The position numbers were made by a program, and so were the translations under genes. From NCBI GenBank assembly GCA_001801215.1, contig MGXA01000023.1, positions 1-58,112 on the forward strand: 58,112 bases of DNA, written 5' to 3'. The notes beneath the pieces are model-generated. The model was not told where the DNA came from and did not search any database. It saw only the letters and a list, made by a program, of their open reading frames with translations. Shown piece after piece: positions 8,187-15,126 of the stretch (the stretch's first letter is position 1; each line of letters opens with the position of its first letter). The stretch comes from Gallionellales bacterium RIFCSPLOWO2_02_FULL_59_110. Lineage in GTDB: Bacteria; Pseudomonadota; Gammaproteobacteria; Burkholderiales; Gallionellaceae.

Positions 8187-8464
8187 CAGTGATAATCCTC
8201 CAGGTTCACTTCCAGTGCATGACCGCCTTCAAACTTGAAGGTGATGCGCCAATTGCCGGACACTTTCAAACTCCAATAATCCTTCTTGTTGCCTGTCAGC
8301 TTATGCAGCCCATAGCCCGGAATGTTTAACTCTTCCGTGGTTTCCGCCTCATCGGTTGCGTCCAGCAACCGCCCTATTCGGTCACAATGCTGGGCGTTCA
8401 AACCGCTCCGGTCATTGTGCCGAAAGAACTTTTCCAGCCCCTTGTGTTTGAAGCTCTTAATCAT
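8186..8464 (-). CDS. higB: HigB-type toxin, RelE superfamily mRNA interferase
   Basis: The product is 92 residues. It starts MIKSFKHKGLEKFF and includes LNIPGYGLHKLTGNKKDYWSLKVSG (parts: PGYGLHKL, GNKKDYWSLKV) and NWRITFKFEGG, the standard landmarks of HigB/RelE toxins. Members cleave ribosome-bound mRNA. The core residues expected for activity (Arg in NWRITF, the conserved Lys/Trp in YWSLKV) are present, so it looks intact. It is followed directly by higA with a one-base overlap. Confidence 0.9.
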   Translation of the reverse strand: MIKSFKHKGLEKFFRHNDRSGLNAQHCDRIGRLLDATDEAETTEELNIPGYGLHKLTGNKKDYWSLKVSGNWRITFKFEGGHALEVNLEDYH

Positions 8465-8493
8465 GGCGTATTGTAACCCTATAAGTTACATTG

Positions 8494-8802
8494 TCAAACA
8501 TCATCGCTGCCGCTAGTTTCTTTCAGCGTGCGCGCCATCGCCGCCGCGCGTGTCTCTGTGCGAGGGGCGGGCGGCTCTACCGGCGGGGCGGCTTCCTTCA
8601 CCGGCTTAGGTGGCTTCACATACACCCGATGCAGCCGGTCAAGCTCTTGCATTACCCGCAGATATTCGGCCAACCAGACGGGGATAGGCTCGCCGGTTGC
8701 CCAGCGTGAAACGGTGCTGGTAGTCATGCCCAGCTTGCGCGCCAGTTCGCTTTGTTTCCACCCCAGGCTGTCCAGGGCTTGCCTCAATTCGTCTTTATCC
8801 AT
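8494..8802 (-). CDS. Helix-turn-helix (XRE/Cro-type) regulator of the element
   Basis: The product is 102 residues. It has an N-terminal HTH (about 3-60: LRQALDSLGWKQSELARKLG then TTSTVSRWATGEPIPVWLAEYL) and a proline/alanine-rich disordered tail. The WATGE.P.P pattern is typical of phage-like repressors. I chose ATG 8802, preceded by GAGGGC. A longer frame to 8865 lacks a clear ribosome site. It is divergent in position from the replication region at 9.0 kb and likely controls element genes. The target is unknown. Confidence 0.75.
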   Translation of the reverse strand: MDKDELRQALDSLGWKQSELARKLGMTTSTVSRWATGEPIPVWLAEYLRVMQELDRLHRVYVKPPKPVKEAAPPVEPPAPRTETRAAAMARTLKETSGSDDV

Positions 8803-9041
8803 GATGCCCTCGCGTGCGCGTGAATCGTTGTTGCTGGTAGCATAGCACAAAATCCATTTGTGCAAACGCTTTATGTGTATTTATTATGATTACGGAGTAA
8901 TGGCATTTGACATAACACCAGTTGTGCGTATTTCAAAAAACCATAACAAGCTGTATCTATTACGCTTTTTTTCGGGTGCGATTTTATGGAAATAGTTATG
9001 CACAGGTAAGGCGTTTTTTCTCAAAAAGTTATCCACAATTT

Positions 9042-9076
9042 GCGGCGTGTGTGGTGTGCGGGCAGAGAATTAAATT
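9042..9076 (-). repeat. 35-bp repeat A, right copy (inverted)
   Basis: It is the exact reverse complement of 4179-4213. It lies 5 bp after the second DnaA box. Confidence 0.8.
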
Positions 9077-9084
9077 CGCGCGGC

Positions 9085-9373
9085 ATTTTTCAGCGTCCGG
9101 CTACGCAGGAATGCGGCTTGCGGGGCTGCCCGGTACGCGCACCGCTTCACCCGGTTGCCACGCAAGCCGCTCCCGTATTGGCTTTGCGCCCGCCAGAAGT
9201 TATGCAACGGTTTTTCATTCGGCGACTAGACGGCTATGGGCGGGAGCGGACAATCTGCCCCGACTGCCCCGACTTCGTTTTAAAAAGTCGGGGCAGTGCC
9301 AGCCCAATAGATACGCCATGCCCCGACCGCCCCGACCTGCCCCGACCATTTTTAACGTGTACCGGATGAAAAA
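9085..9373 (-). repeat. Large inverted repeat B, right copy, with iterons
   Basis: It is the reverse complement of 4222-4512 with scattered differences. The same TCGGGGC units and the CTGCCCCGACTT-type hairpin are conserved in number and spacing. The two copies flank all element genes except the integrase and the IS5 fragment. Confidence 0.75.
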
Positions 9374-9378
9374 CAGCA

Positions 9379-10608
9379 TCAGCGGGTGAAAGAATTCGCC
9401 CGCAACGGGACCACTTGCGCGCCGGTTTTGAGGCTGTCCAAATAGTCCGCCCAAGACTGCATCATGGCCGTGCGCTCCGGCAGGTACATACGCCACATTT
9501 CCCGCTTATATGCAGCCTTCACCTTGTTGGCCTCTTCGTGTGCAAGCTGCCGTTCCAGCCATTCCTGTTTGTAGCCCATATTATCGAGGATAGTTGAGGC
9601 CATGGCACGGAAGCCGTGCGGGGTCATTTCCTCATTCGCCCAGCCCATGCGCCGCAAGGCGGAGCGGATCGCGTTGTCACTCATCGGGCGGTCGTGATCG
9701 CGCTCCCCCGGGAACACATACTTGCCGTGCCCTGTCAGCGGGTGGATCTCTCGCAACGTTTCCACGGCTTGCAGCGCCAGCGGAACTATGTGATGCGTTT
9801 CCGTTTTGGTGATGAAGTAAGTCCACTCCGCCGCGTCCAGGTTCACGTCCGCCCATTCCATCTTGCGCAGTTCGCCAGGGCGCACAAACAGCAGCGGCGA
9901 AAGTTTGAATGCGCACTTCACGATGAACGATCCCTGATAGCCGTCAATATCGCGCATCAGCTCCCCCACCTTTTGCGGGTCGGTGATCGCGGCAAAATGT
10001 TTATCCCGCTTCACTGGCGGCAGCGCGCCGCGCAGATCGCCGGAAGGATCACGCTGGGCGCGTCCGGTTGCCACGGCATAGCGAAACACCTGCCCACAAC
10101 AGGCAAGGGCACGGTGCGCGGTTTCCAGCGCGCCACGGCTTTCGATGCGGCGGACCACGGCCAGCAATTCGGGCGCGGCAATCTCGGCAACAGGCTTTGC
10201 ACCGATCCACGGGAAAATATCTTTTTCCAGCCGCGCGATGATTTTGCTTGAATGGTTATCCGCCCAGTTGGGCGAATGGCGCACAAACCATTCGCGTGCG
10301 ATCGCCTCGAAACCGTTTGTGGCTTGCTCCGACTTCGCGGCCTTTTGCGACTGCTTCACTACGCCGGGATCAGCACCGTTCGCCAGCAGCTTGCGCGCCT
10401 CTTCGCGGCGGGCGCGTGCATCGGCCAGGCTCACGTCAGGGTAAACCCCCAGCGCCAGCGTTTTCTGCTTACCTGCGAAGCGATAGGCCAGCCGCCAATA
10501 CTTCGCCCCATTGGGCTGCACCAGCAGGAATAACCCCCCGCTGTCCGTCAGTTTCACAGGCTTGTCGGTAGCTTTCGCCCTTTTCACTTCAATGTCAGTC
10601 AGCGCCAT
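9379..10608 (-). CDS. int: P4-type tyrosine integrase (DUF4102 arm-binding domain)
   Basis: The product is 409 residues. The N-terminal DUF4102 domain reads MALTDIEVKRAKATDKPVKL and continues with DSGGLFLLVQPNGAKYWRLAY. It binds arm sites in this family. Next come an SAM-like core-binding domain (about 100-200) and the catalytic domain. Catalytic landmarks are RPGELRKMEW (first Arg), HGFRAMAST (His-x-x-Arg) and the terminal Tyr in KAAYKRE. All are present, so the enzyme should be active. I chose ATG 10608 (ACGGGGGC upstream) rather than the longer frame, because that frame runs into arm repeats and the tRNA region. It acts on the tRNA-Met 3' end 180 bp away. Confidence 0.92.
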   Translation of the reverse strand: MALTDIEVKRAKATDKPVKLTDSGGLFLLVQPNGAKYWRLAYRFAGKQKTLALGVYPDVSLADARARREEARKLLANGADPGVVKQSQKAAKSEQATNGFEAIAREWFVRHSPNWADNHSSKIIARLEKDIFPWIGAKPVAEIAAPELLAVVRRIESRGALETAHRALACCGQVFRYAVATGRAQRDPSGDLRGALPPVKRDKHFAAITDPQKVGELMRDIDGYQGSFIVKCAFKLSPLLFVRPGELRKMEWADVNLDAAEWTYFITKTETHHIVPLALQAVETLREIHPLTGHGKYVFPGERDHDRPMSDNAIRSALRRMGWANEEMTPHGFRAMASTILDNMGYKQEWLERQLAHEEANKVKAAYKREMWRMYLPERTAMMQSWADYLDSLKTGAQVVPLRANSFTR

Positions 10609-10619
10609 GTTTGCCCCCG

Positions 10620-10680
10620 TTGTTGGTATCAGGTGATGCCAACATACCAGATACCAACAAAAATACCAACATTTGTTGGT
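10620..10680 (+). repeat. Cluster of GATACCAACAA arm-type repeats upstream of int
   Basis: It contains GATACCAACAAAAATACCAA (10650-10669), matching 3507-3526 with one mismatch. It also holds inverted GTTGGTATC (10622-10630), TTTGTTGGT (10672-10680) and a partial GCCAACATACC. The group lies in the int promoter area, so the sites may serve both recombination and autoregulation. Confidence 0.6.
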
Positions 10681-10716
10681 AGATTGCAATGGATGCGGAT
10701 ACACGACTACGGACAA

Positions 10717-10752
10717 CAAAAAACCCGCAAAGCCTTATGCTGTGCGGGTTTA
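10717..10752 (-). terminator. Rho-independent terminator downstream of tRNA-Met, supplied by the element
   Basis: On the minus strand AAACCCGCA pairs with TGCGGGTTT across a loop containing GCATAAG, followed by a T-rich run. It terminates the tRNA transcript before int and resembles the hairpin at 3366-3400. Confidence 0.75.
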
Positions 10753-10785
10753 ATGGACTTGCTTGGACTGCTTTGGATGGGTTTT

Positions 10786-10862
10786 TGGTGGTGATAGGTG
10801 GATTTGAACCACCGACCTCAGCGTTATGAGTGCTGCGCTCTAACCACCTGAGCTATATCACC
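10786..10862 (-). tRNA. tRNA-Met (CAT anticodon), elongator type
   Basis: The minus strand gives a full cloverleaf. The acceptor GGTGATA pairs with TATCACC. The D arm is GCTCAGGTGGTTAGAGC, the anticodon loop CTCATAA, and the T arm GGTGGTTCAAATCCACC. A discriminator A is followed by an encoded CCA (10786-10788). A CAT anticodon could also be tRNA-Ile2 (lysidine-modified). The GCGCAGCACTCATAACGCTG arm looks more like elongator Met. It is the integration target of the element. Confidence 0.92.
10789..10800 (+). other. attR: tRNA-proximal copy of the 12-bp core
   Basis: It is identical to 3435-3446 and lies within the 3' acceptor arm and discriminator base of tRNA-Met, so the tRNA stays intact after integration. 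Confidence 0.75.
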
Positions 10863-10893
10863 GCGAAGAGCGCGGCATTCTCCAGATTTCACC

Positions 10894-11595
10894 CTATCTT
10901 GTCAATGCGCAGGTAACCTCTTTCAGTTCGCTTCCGGCAAAATCTTTTTGTATTTCACCCAGTTTGGTTGCGGTTGCGGCATCCAGCCCGTTCAGCATGA
11001 AGATGGCCATCTTGAGTTTGCTGGCGCGTTCGCCGACTTGCGCGGAACGCACATCCTTGGTGCGCCGCAGTTCGTCGAGGAAGTGCTGTGCCGCTTCTTG
11101 CGTCCTGAACACGCCCAGCGAAATGGCGTTCTGCCAGGGGCCCGCTTCCGAAACGACGAAATATTCACTAATTCCGCGCGCCTTGAGCTGGGCAATTTTC
11201 TGGTTTATTGACACCTTGTCTTTTACCGGCGGGATATACACCCAATAGCCTATGGTGTATTCGACCTCGCGCCGGTCTAATTTATCGCCGAGCTGCAACG
11301 CGGATAATGCCGCGGTTGCCCGCGCAAGGTCGGTTCCCGAAAACTCGCTCCATTCCATGCACAAAGCATCCGGTTTGCCCGCAAGCGGCATGGGCCCCTC
11401 TAGCGGTGCCGAAGCGGGTGCGGAGGCGGGCAGAACCGCAGGCGGCTCGCCTTGCGGTGCGCTCAGCAAGGCGATCTTTTCCTCGTGCAGCGGAGGCTGC
11501 GCTGCCGACCCATCGGGGGCCGACAGCCCGCCCCACTGCATCACCGCAAAGAAGAGCGCATTCGCAAGCAGCAAAACCCAGACAAATATTTTCAT
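10894..11595 (-). CDS. SPOR-domain-like membrane or exported protein
   Basis: The product is 233 residues. An N-terminal hydrophobic segment (about 2-19, IFVWVLLLANALFFAVMQW) suggests a membrane anchor or signal. It is followed by a low-complexity Pro/Ala linker (about 35-75) and a C-terminal globular part (about 75-230). That part contains GYWVYIPPVKDK and ISLGVFRTQEAAQHFLDELR, typical of SPOR/peptidoglycan-binding repeats. Its ATG overlaps the stop of coaX (TAATG), so it is the last gene of the operon that starts near 14836. A role at the cell envelope or septum is likely by family but not proven. Confidence 0.7.
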   Translation of the reverse strand: MKIFVWVLLLANALFFAVMQWGGLSAPDGSAAQPPLHEEKIALLSAPQGEPPAVLPASAPASAPLEGPMPLAGKPDALCMEWSEFSGTDLARATAALSALQLGDKLDRREVEYTIGYWVYIPPVKDKVSINQKIAQLKARGISEYFVVSEAGPWQNAISLGVFRTQEAAQHFLDELRRTKDVRSAQVGERASKLKMAIFMLNGLDAATATKLGEIQKDFAGSELKEVTCALTR

Positions 11596-12416
11596 TACGC
11601 GTTCGTTTCCTGTGCGATTAACAAAAGGCCCTGCAAGATGAGATTATCCACGATGCGCAACGGTGCGTTAAGGTGATCCCGCAACAACGTAGCCGCGCCG
11701 CCGCTCAGCACGACCGGGGCAGCGTCCCTCCGGCCAGGATCGCAACCGGCGGCCGGGCTGGCGTTTTCGGATAGCCTGGCCGAATGGTCGGCAGTTTCAT
11801 CGGGACAGGCTTCGCCGAGCAGAGCATGCTGCCGTTCGATCGCGCCGCAACTGGCTTGCAGCGCGCCGCTGTAGAGCGCATCGGCGGTGTTCAGCGGGAA
11901 CGGCGCATATTCCCCTTGACCCTGTTTCGCTTGCGTTGCCGCCTGCAACCGGGCCGTCGCGTCGAGCAGGCTGCGCTGCATCAGTTCCACTCCGGGCAAA
12001 ATCAGCCCGCCGATAAATTCTCCCTTGGCCGACATGGCGTCGATCGTGGTGGCCGTGCCGCTGTTCACCACCAGGCACGGGCCGCGCACCAGATGCCAGG
12101 CCGCGATTAGAGCCGCCCAGCGGTCGCTGCCCAGTTGCGCGGGGCTGGAATAGTTGTTGCGCACGCCGCACTGTGCCTGTTGCGCGACGACAAAATGGGG
12201 GGCCGGAAATTCGGCGCAGGCATCGCGGATGTGCTGTTCAATTTCTTCTCCAGCGACATTGCTCACCCAGACTTGGCGTATGCCCCGCAACCCGGCGAAC
12301 TGGTGCGGCAACTCTCCACACTGTCCGACCGGCAGGGCGCCGTTGTGCAACCAGCTGCTTCCGTGCGCAAGCGCCCACTTGATGCGTGTGTTGCCCGCAT
12401 CGATCAGCAATTTCAT
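11595..12416 (-). CDS. coaX: Type III pantothenate kinase
   Basis: It catalyses the first step of coenzyme A synthesis from pantothenate. The product is 273 residues with the three family motifs: LLIDAGNTRIKWA (phosphate loop, residues 3-15), GSDRWAALIAAW (about 100-111) and SGTATTIDAM (about 122-131). GGLILPGVELM follows. A stretch near 220-245 (ACPDETADHSARLSENASP) looks like a lineage-specific insertion. ATG 12416 overlaps the TGA of birA in ATGA. The upstream frame to 12581 is only birA read in another frame. BirA and CoaX are commonly adjacent in betaproteobacteria, linking two cofactor pathways. Confidence 0.92.
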   Translation of the reverse strand: MKLLIDAGNTRIKWALAHGSSWLHNGALPVGQCGELPHQFAGLRGIRQVWVSNVAGEEIEQHIRDACAEFPAPHFVVAQQAQCGVRNNYSSPAQLGSDRWAALIAAWHLVRGPCLVVNSGTATTIDAMSAKGEFIGGLILPGVELMQRSLLDATARLQAATQAKQGQGEYAPFPLNTADALYSGALQASCGAIERQHALLGEACPDETADHSARLSENASPAAGCDPGRRDAAPVVLSGGAATLLRDHLNAPLRIVDNLILQGLLLIAQETNA

Positions 12417-13432
12417 CGCAATCCCCCCACTTCGCCGGAATTGAACTGTCGCATCCCCTGCGCGGTTTCCAGGCGTAATTCGCCGTTTGCGCCGACGCCG
12501 CGCGCGATCCCGGTCGCGACCGAACCGTCCGCCATGCGCAATTGAACCGGCTGATCCTGGTGGATATGGTAGCGCTCCCACTCGCCGCCGAACGCGGCAA
12601 AGCCGCCCTGTGCAAATTGCCGCAGCGCATCGGCCAGTTCCCGCAGCACGGCGGCCAGCAGCCGGTTGCGCGTGGGCATGTCACGGCATATTTCATCGAG
12701 CGCGCCGGCGGGCTGGTCGATCCGCTCGGCGAGATGATCCGGCAGCGAGCAATTCAGCCCGATGCCGATCACCACCGCGCTCGGCCCGAGCATATCGCCC
12801 TGCGCCTCGATCAGCACACCGCCCAGCTTGGCCCATTTGCCCGGTTTGCTTTGGCCGGCCAGGATGTCGTTCGGCCATTTCAGGCGCACTTCCCGCGCGC
12901 CCAGCCCGTCCAGTGCGCGGGCAATCGCCACGCCCACCGCGAGGCTCAGGCCGGACAGCGCATTCAGCCCGCAATCGAAGCGCCACAGCAGGGAGAACGT
13001 CAGCGTGCAGCCCAGGCCGGAGCGCCATGCCCGTCCCATCCGCCCGCGCCCGGCGGTCTGTAATTCCACCGCCAGCACGCTGCCGCTCGGCGCGCCGCCG
13101 TTCGCGGCGAGCGGCCCGGCGCGTTGCAGCAGCAGGGTATTGCTGGAAGCGGCCTGCGACAGTATGCCGATATCGAACTGTCCGGCAGCCTCGCCCAGCC
13201 AGCGCAGCACTTCTTCGCGTTCCAGCCGCTGCCACGGGCGCGCCAGGCGGTAGCCGCGGCCGCGTATGCGTTGCAGTTCCACGCCATGCTGCGCAACATC
13301 GGCCAGCGCGTTGAACACGCTGGCGCGCGATACGCCAAGCCGTTCCGCCAGCACCTCGCCGGAATGAAATTCGCCGTCCGCAAGGATATTCAGCAACTGC
13401 CAGGTGCGCGCCTGAATAGTATCTTTCGTCAT
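12413..13432 (-). CDS. birA: Bifunctional biotin-protein ligase and biotin operon repressor
   Basis: The product is 339 residues. An N-terminal winged helix (about 10-65, LADGEFHSGEVLAERLGVSR) binds DNA. The central ligase domain has the biotinyl-AMP loop GRGRMGRAW and KWPNDIL. A small C-terminal SH3-like domain (about 290-335) completes the fold. It activates biotin and attaches it to carboxyl carriers, which here plausibly include PycB (29318-31153). It overlaps the patatin gene upstream and coaX downstream by 4 bp each (ATGA), indicating one tightly coupled operon. Confidence 0.92.
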   Translation of the reverse strand: MTKDTIQARTWQLLNILADGEFHSGEVLAERLGVSRASVFNALADVAQHGVELQRIRGRGYRLARPWQRLEREEVLRWLGEAAGQFDIGILSQAASSNTLLLQRAGPLAANGGAPSGSVLAVELQTAGRGRMGRAWRSGLGCTLTFSLLWRFDCGLNALSGLSLAVGVAIARALDGLGAREVRLKWPNDILAGQSKPGKWAKLGGVLIEAQGDMLGPSAVVIGIGLNCSLPDHLAERIDQPAGALDEICRDMPTRNRLLAAVLRELADALRQFAQGGFAAFGGEWERYHIHQDQPVQLRMADGSVATGIARGVGANGELRLETAQGMRQFNSGEVGGLR

Positions 13433-14595
13433 CGCGGCATCCCGTCATCCGGGCGCGATTCCGTGTCGAGAAAACGCAGGATTTCGTCGCGCCGCTTCTG
13501 CGCGTCCCGATAACCGAGATCGATCAATTCGCTGCAAAATTTTCCTTCGGACAGCAAATAGCTCAGCAGAATGCCGCCGCCGCGCGGCATTGCGCCAACC
13601 ATGCGCAACAGCAGGCGTATCGTCCAGGGCAGTTCCGAGGCGTAACGCTCGGCAATCTTTTCGATCGGCTGGCTGGGAGAAATCACCAGCACGTCGACAT
13701 GTTTTATGTCGGCCTGTATGCAGGCCTGTTCGGGCAGCATGGCCGCGAGTTCGTTGATGCGCTGCACCCGCTCCAGGTCGACTTCCATGCTGTCGAGAAA
13801 AATACTGTTCAACGCATGTCCGGCAATATGCGCCAGCGACGGGTATTCGTTCATGTCGGCGCGCTGCGACTGGTTGACGTAGCCGTTCGACGTGACGCCG
13901 ATGACCAGGATGTGTGTCGCACCCAGATGCAGCGCCGAACTGATCGGGGCGATCTGGCGCATCGAACCGTCGCCGAAATATTCGCGGTTAACCAATGCCG
14001 CCGGAAAAATGAAAGGCAGCGCTGACGAGGCCAGCAAATGCCTGATTTCGATCCGCGCCGGGATACCGATACGCCGCGTGCGCCGCCACGAGGCCAATTG
14101 CTCCGCACCCTGGTAAAACGTGACCGATTGCCCGGAACTGTAGCCGGACGCGGTGACGCTCAGCGCATGTACCAGCCCGGCATCGATGCTGTCCTGGATT
14201 TTTTCGCAAGGGAGCACCTGTTCGAGAAAATCGATCAGCGGGGAATTGTCCAGCAGCGCTATGCGTTTGAGCTTGTTGATGCCCAGGCCGCTCAGTATCA
14301 GCCCGGTCAGCCACAGCACGGTGTTGTTAAACACGCCGACAACATCGGTGCGGTAGACCTGGCTGGCGCGGAAATTCTTCCAGACGGTATCGAGGTAGCT
14401 CACGCCCTTGCGGAAACTTCGCGCATTGATTGCAAGCGCTGCGGCATTGAGCGCCCCTGCCGAGGTTCCGCAAATCACCGGGAAAGGGTTATGCGCGCGG
14501 CGCGGCAGGAATTCGGCGATCGCCTTGAGCACGCCGACCTGATAAGCGGCCCGCGCGCCGCCGCCGGTAAGGATCAACCCTGCGCGCTTCTTCAT
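13429..14595 (-). CDS. Patatin-like phospholipase family protein
   Basis: The product is 388 residues. It has the oxyanion motif GGGARAAYQVGVLKA near residue 10, the nucleophile GTSAGALNAAAL (about 43-54), and the second dyad residue in YFGDGSMRQIAP (DGS instead of the more common DGG/DGA). The dyad Ser-Asp is therefore complete. A long C-terminal region (about 260-385) has LAAMLPEQA and VISPSQPIEKIAERYASELP. The substrate is unknown. Bacterial members act on phospholipids or acylated lipids near the membrane. It is the second gene of the operon with birA-coaX. Confidence 0.85.
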   Translation of the reverse strand: MKKRAGLILTGGGARAAYQVGVLKAIAEFLPRRAHNPFPVICGTSAGALNAAALAINARSFRKGVSYLDTVWKNFRASQVYRTDVVGVFNNTVLWLTGLILSGLGINKLKRIALLDNSPLIDFLEQVLPCEKIQDSIDAGLVHALSVTASGYSSGQSVTFYQGAEQLASWRRTRRIGIPARIEIRHLLASSALPFIFPAALVNREYFGDGSMRQIAPISSALHLGATHILVIGVTSNGYVNQSQRADMNEYPSLAHIAGHALNSIFLDSMEVDLERVQRINELAAMLPEQACIQADIKHVDVLVISPSQPIEKIAERYASELPWTIRLLLRMVGAMPRGGGILLSYLLSEGKFCSELIDLGYRDAQKRRDEILRFLDTESRPDDGMPR

Positions 14596-14602
14596 TCGCG
14601 TT

Positions 14603-14836
14603 CTATTCGGTCACGGCCAGCACCGATTCCAGCGCGTCCTTCAACGTCTCTTCCGGCAGGGCATTCAGCGTTTCCGACAGCATCTCGGCCGCATGCACCG
14701 CGCCTTCGGGCAAAGCACCGACATCGGTGTTCGCCACCAGCACGGCGGCCGCGCCAACCACCTTGAGCAAACGTGCGCGTTCTGCCATCAGCAGCTCGAT
14801 TTCCTTGCTCAACAATTCAACCTCTTGCCTGTTCAT
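14603..14836 (-). CDS. Small conserved-looking helical protein
   Basis: The product is 77 residues. It begins MNRQEVELLSKEIELLMAER, an amphipathic helix likely to form a coiled coil, followed by VVGAAAVLVANTDVGALPEG and an acidic helix. The family is not recognised. ATG 14836 is preceded by GGAGA at a good distance. It is the first gene of the operon leading into the patatin-birA-coaX-SPOR block, 8 bp before the patatin gene. Confidence 0.55.
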   Translation of the reverse strand: MNRQEVELLSKEIELLMAERARLLKVVGAAAVLVANTDVGALPEGAVHAAEMLSETLNALPEETLKDALESVLAVTE

Positions 14837-15060
14837 CTGCGATCTCCATTCATTAGGGCTTGGACGGATTATATACATTGCGACATAAATCTACTGCACG
14901 ATTCCGGAGCGAGGGGGCGCAACAGCCAACGGGCATTGCGCCCGCACGGAGCTGACCGTGGCTGTACAGCCGATGAATCTGCCGTCGCCGTGCAGCGCCG
15001 CGATGTGCGGCGTTTTATGGCAACGGAAACCGAAAAAAACGGCAACCCGTTGGTTGTCGG

Positions 15061-15089
15061 TTGACCAAACCGCCGCCAACCTTTATCTT
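15061..15089 (+). promoter_or_regulatory. Sigma70-type promoter for ilvI
   Basis: TTGACC (15061-15066), a 17-bp spacer and TATCTT (15084-15089) lie about 38 bp upstream of the ilvI ATG. A hairpin followed by TTTT (14996-15016) lies further upstream and could be a terminator for incoming transcripts. Confidence 0.5.
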
Positions 15090-15126
15090 ACGTGGTTCTT
15101 TTTGGCTTAAAACTAAGGTGTTTGCG

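Larger units (their letters stand above)
8803..9378. other. Candidate replication origin region of the element (AT-rich block, two DnaA boxes, iterons)
   Basis: This is the non-coding gap between the XRE gene and int. 8870-8990 is AT-rich. Two perfect TTATNCACA DnaA boxes lie at 8996-9004 (TTATGCACA) and 9029-9037 (TTATCCACA), 33 bp apart (about three helical turns, same strand). Repeat A (9042-9076) and iteron-bearing repeat B (9085-9373) follow. AT-rich DNA, DnaA boxes and iterons next to each other is the layout of many plasmid origins. Function is inferred. Confidence 0.55.
3432..10800. mobile_element. Integrative genetic element inserted in the 3' end of tRNA-Met
   Basis: This segment of about 7.4 kb is bounded by a 12-bp direct repeat of the tRNA-Met 3' end (3435-3446 and 10789-10800). 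It has a P4-type integrase adjacent to the intact tRNA and is otherwise made of plasmid/phage-type genes: DUF927 helicase, DUF2285 regulator, RadC-like protein, higBA, XRE regulator and a transposase remnant. No capsid, packaging, relaxase or type IV secretion genes are visible. It is therefore a satellite-like or mobilisable element rather than a complete phage or conjugative element. Confidence 0.85.

Noticed and set aside
4222-9373. Inverted repeats as ends of a single composite insertion sequence
   Set aside because: No transposase with a catalytic domain lies between them, and the iterons and DnaA boxes point to replication functions.
15017-15064. 15-codon ORF (MATETEKNGNPLVVG) upstream of ilvI as an attenuation leader
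   Set aside because: It has only two Val and one Leu codons, and its end overlaps the predicted -35 box of the ilvI promoter, so it is unlikely to be translated as a leader.
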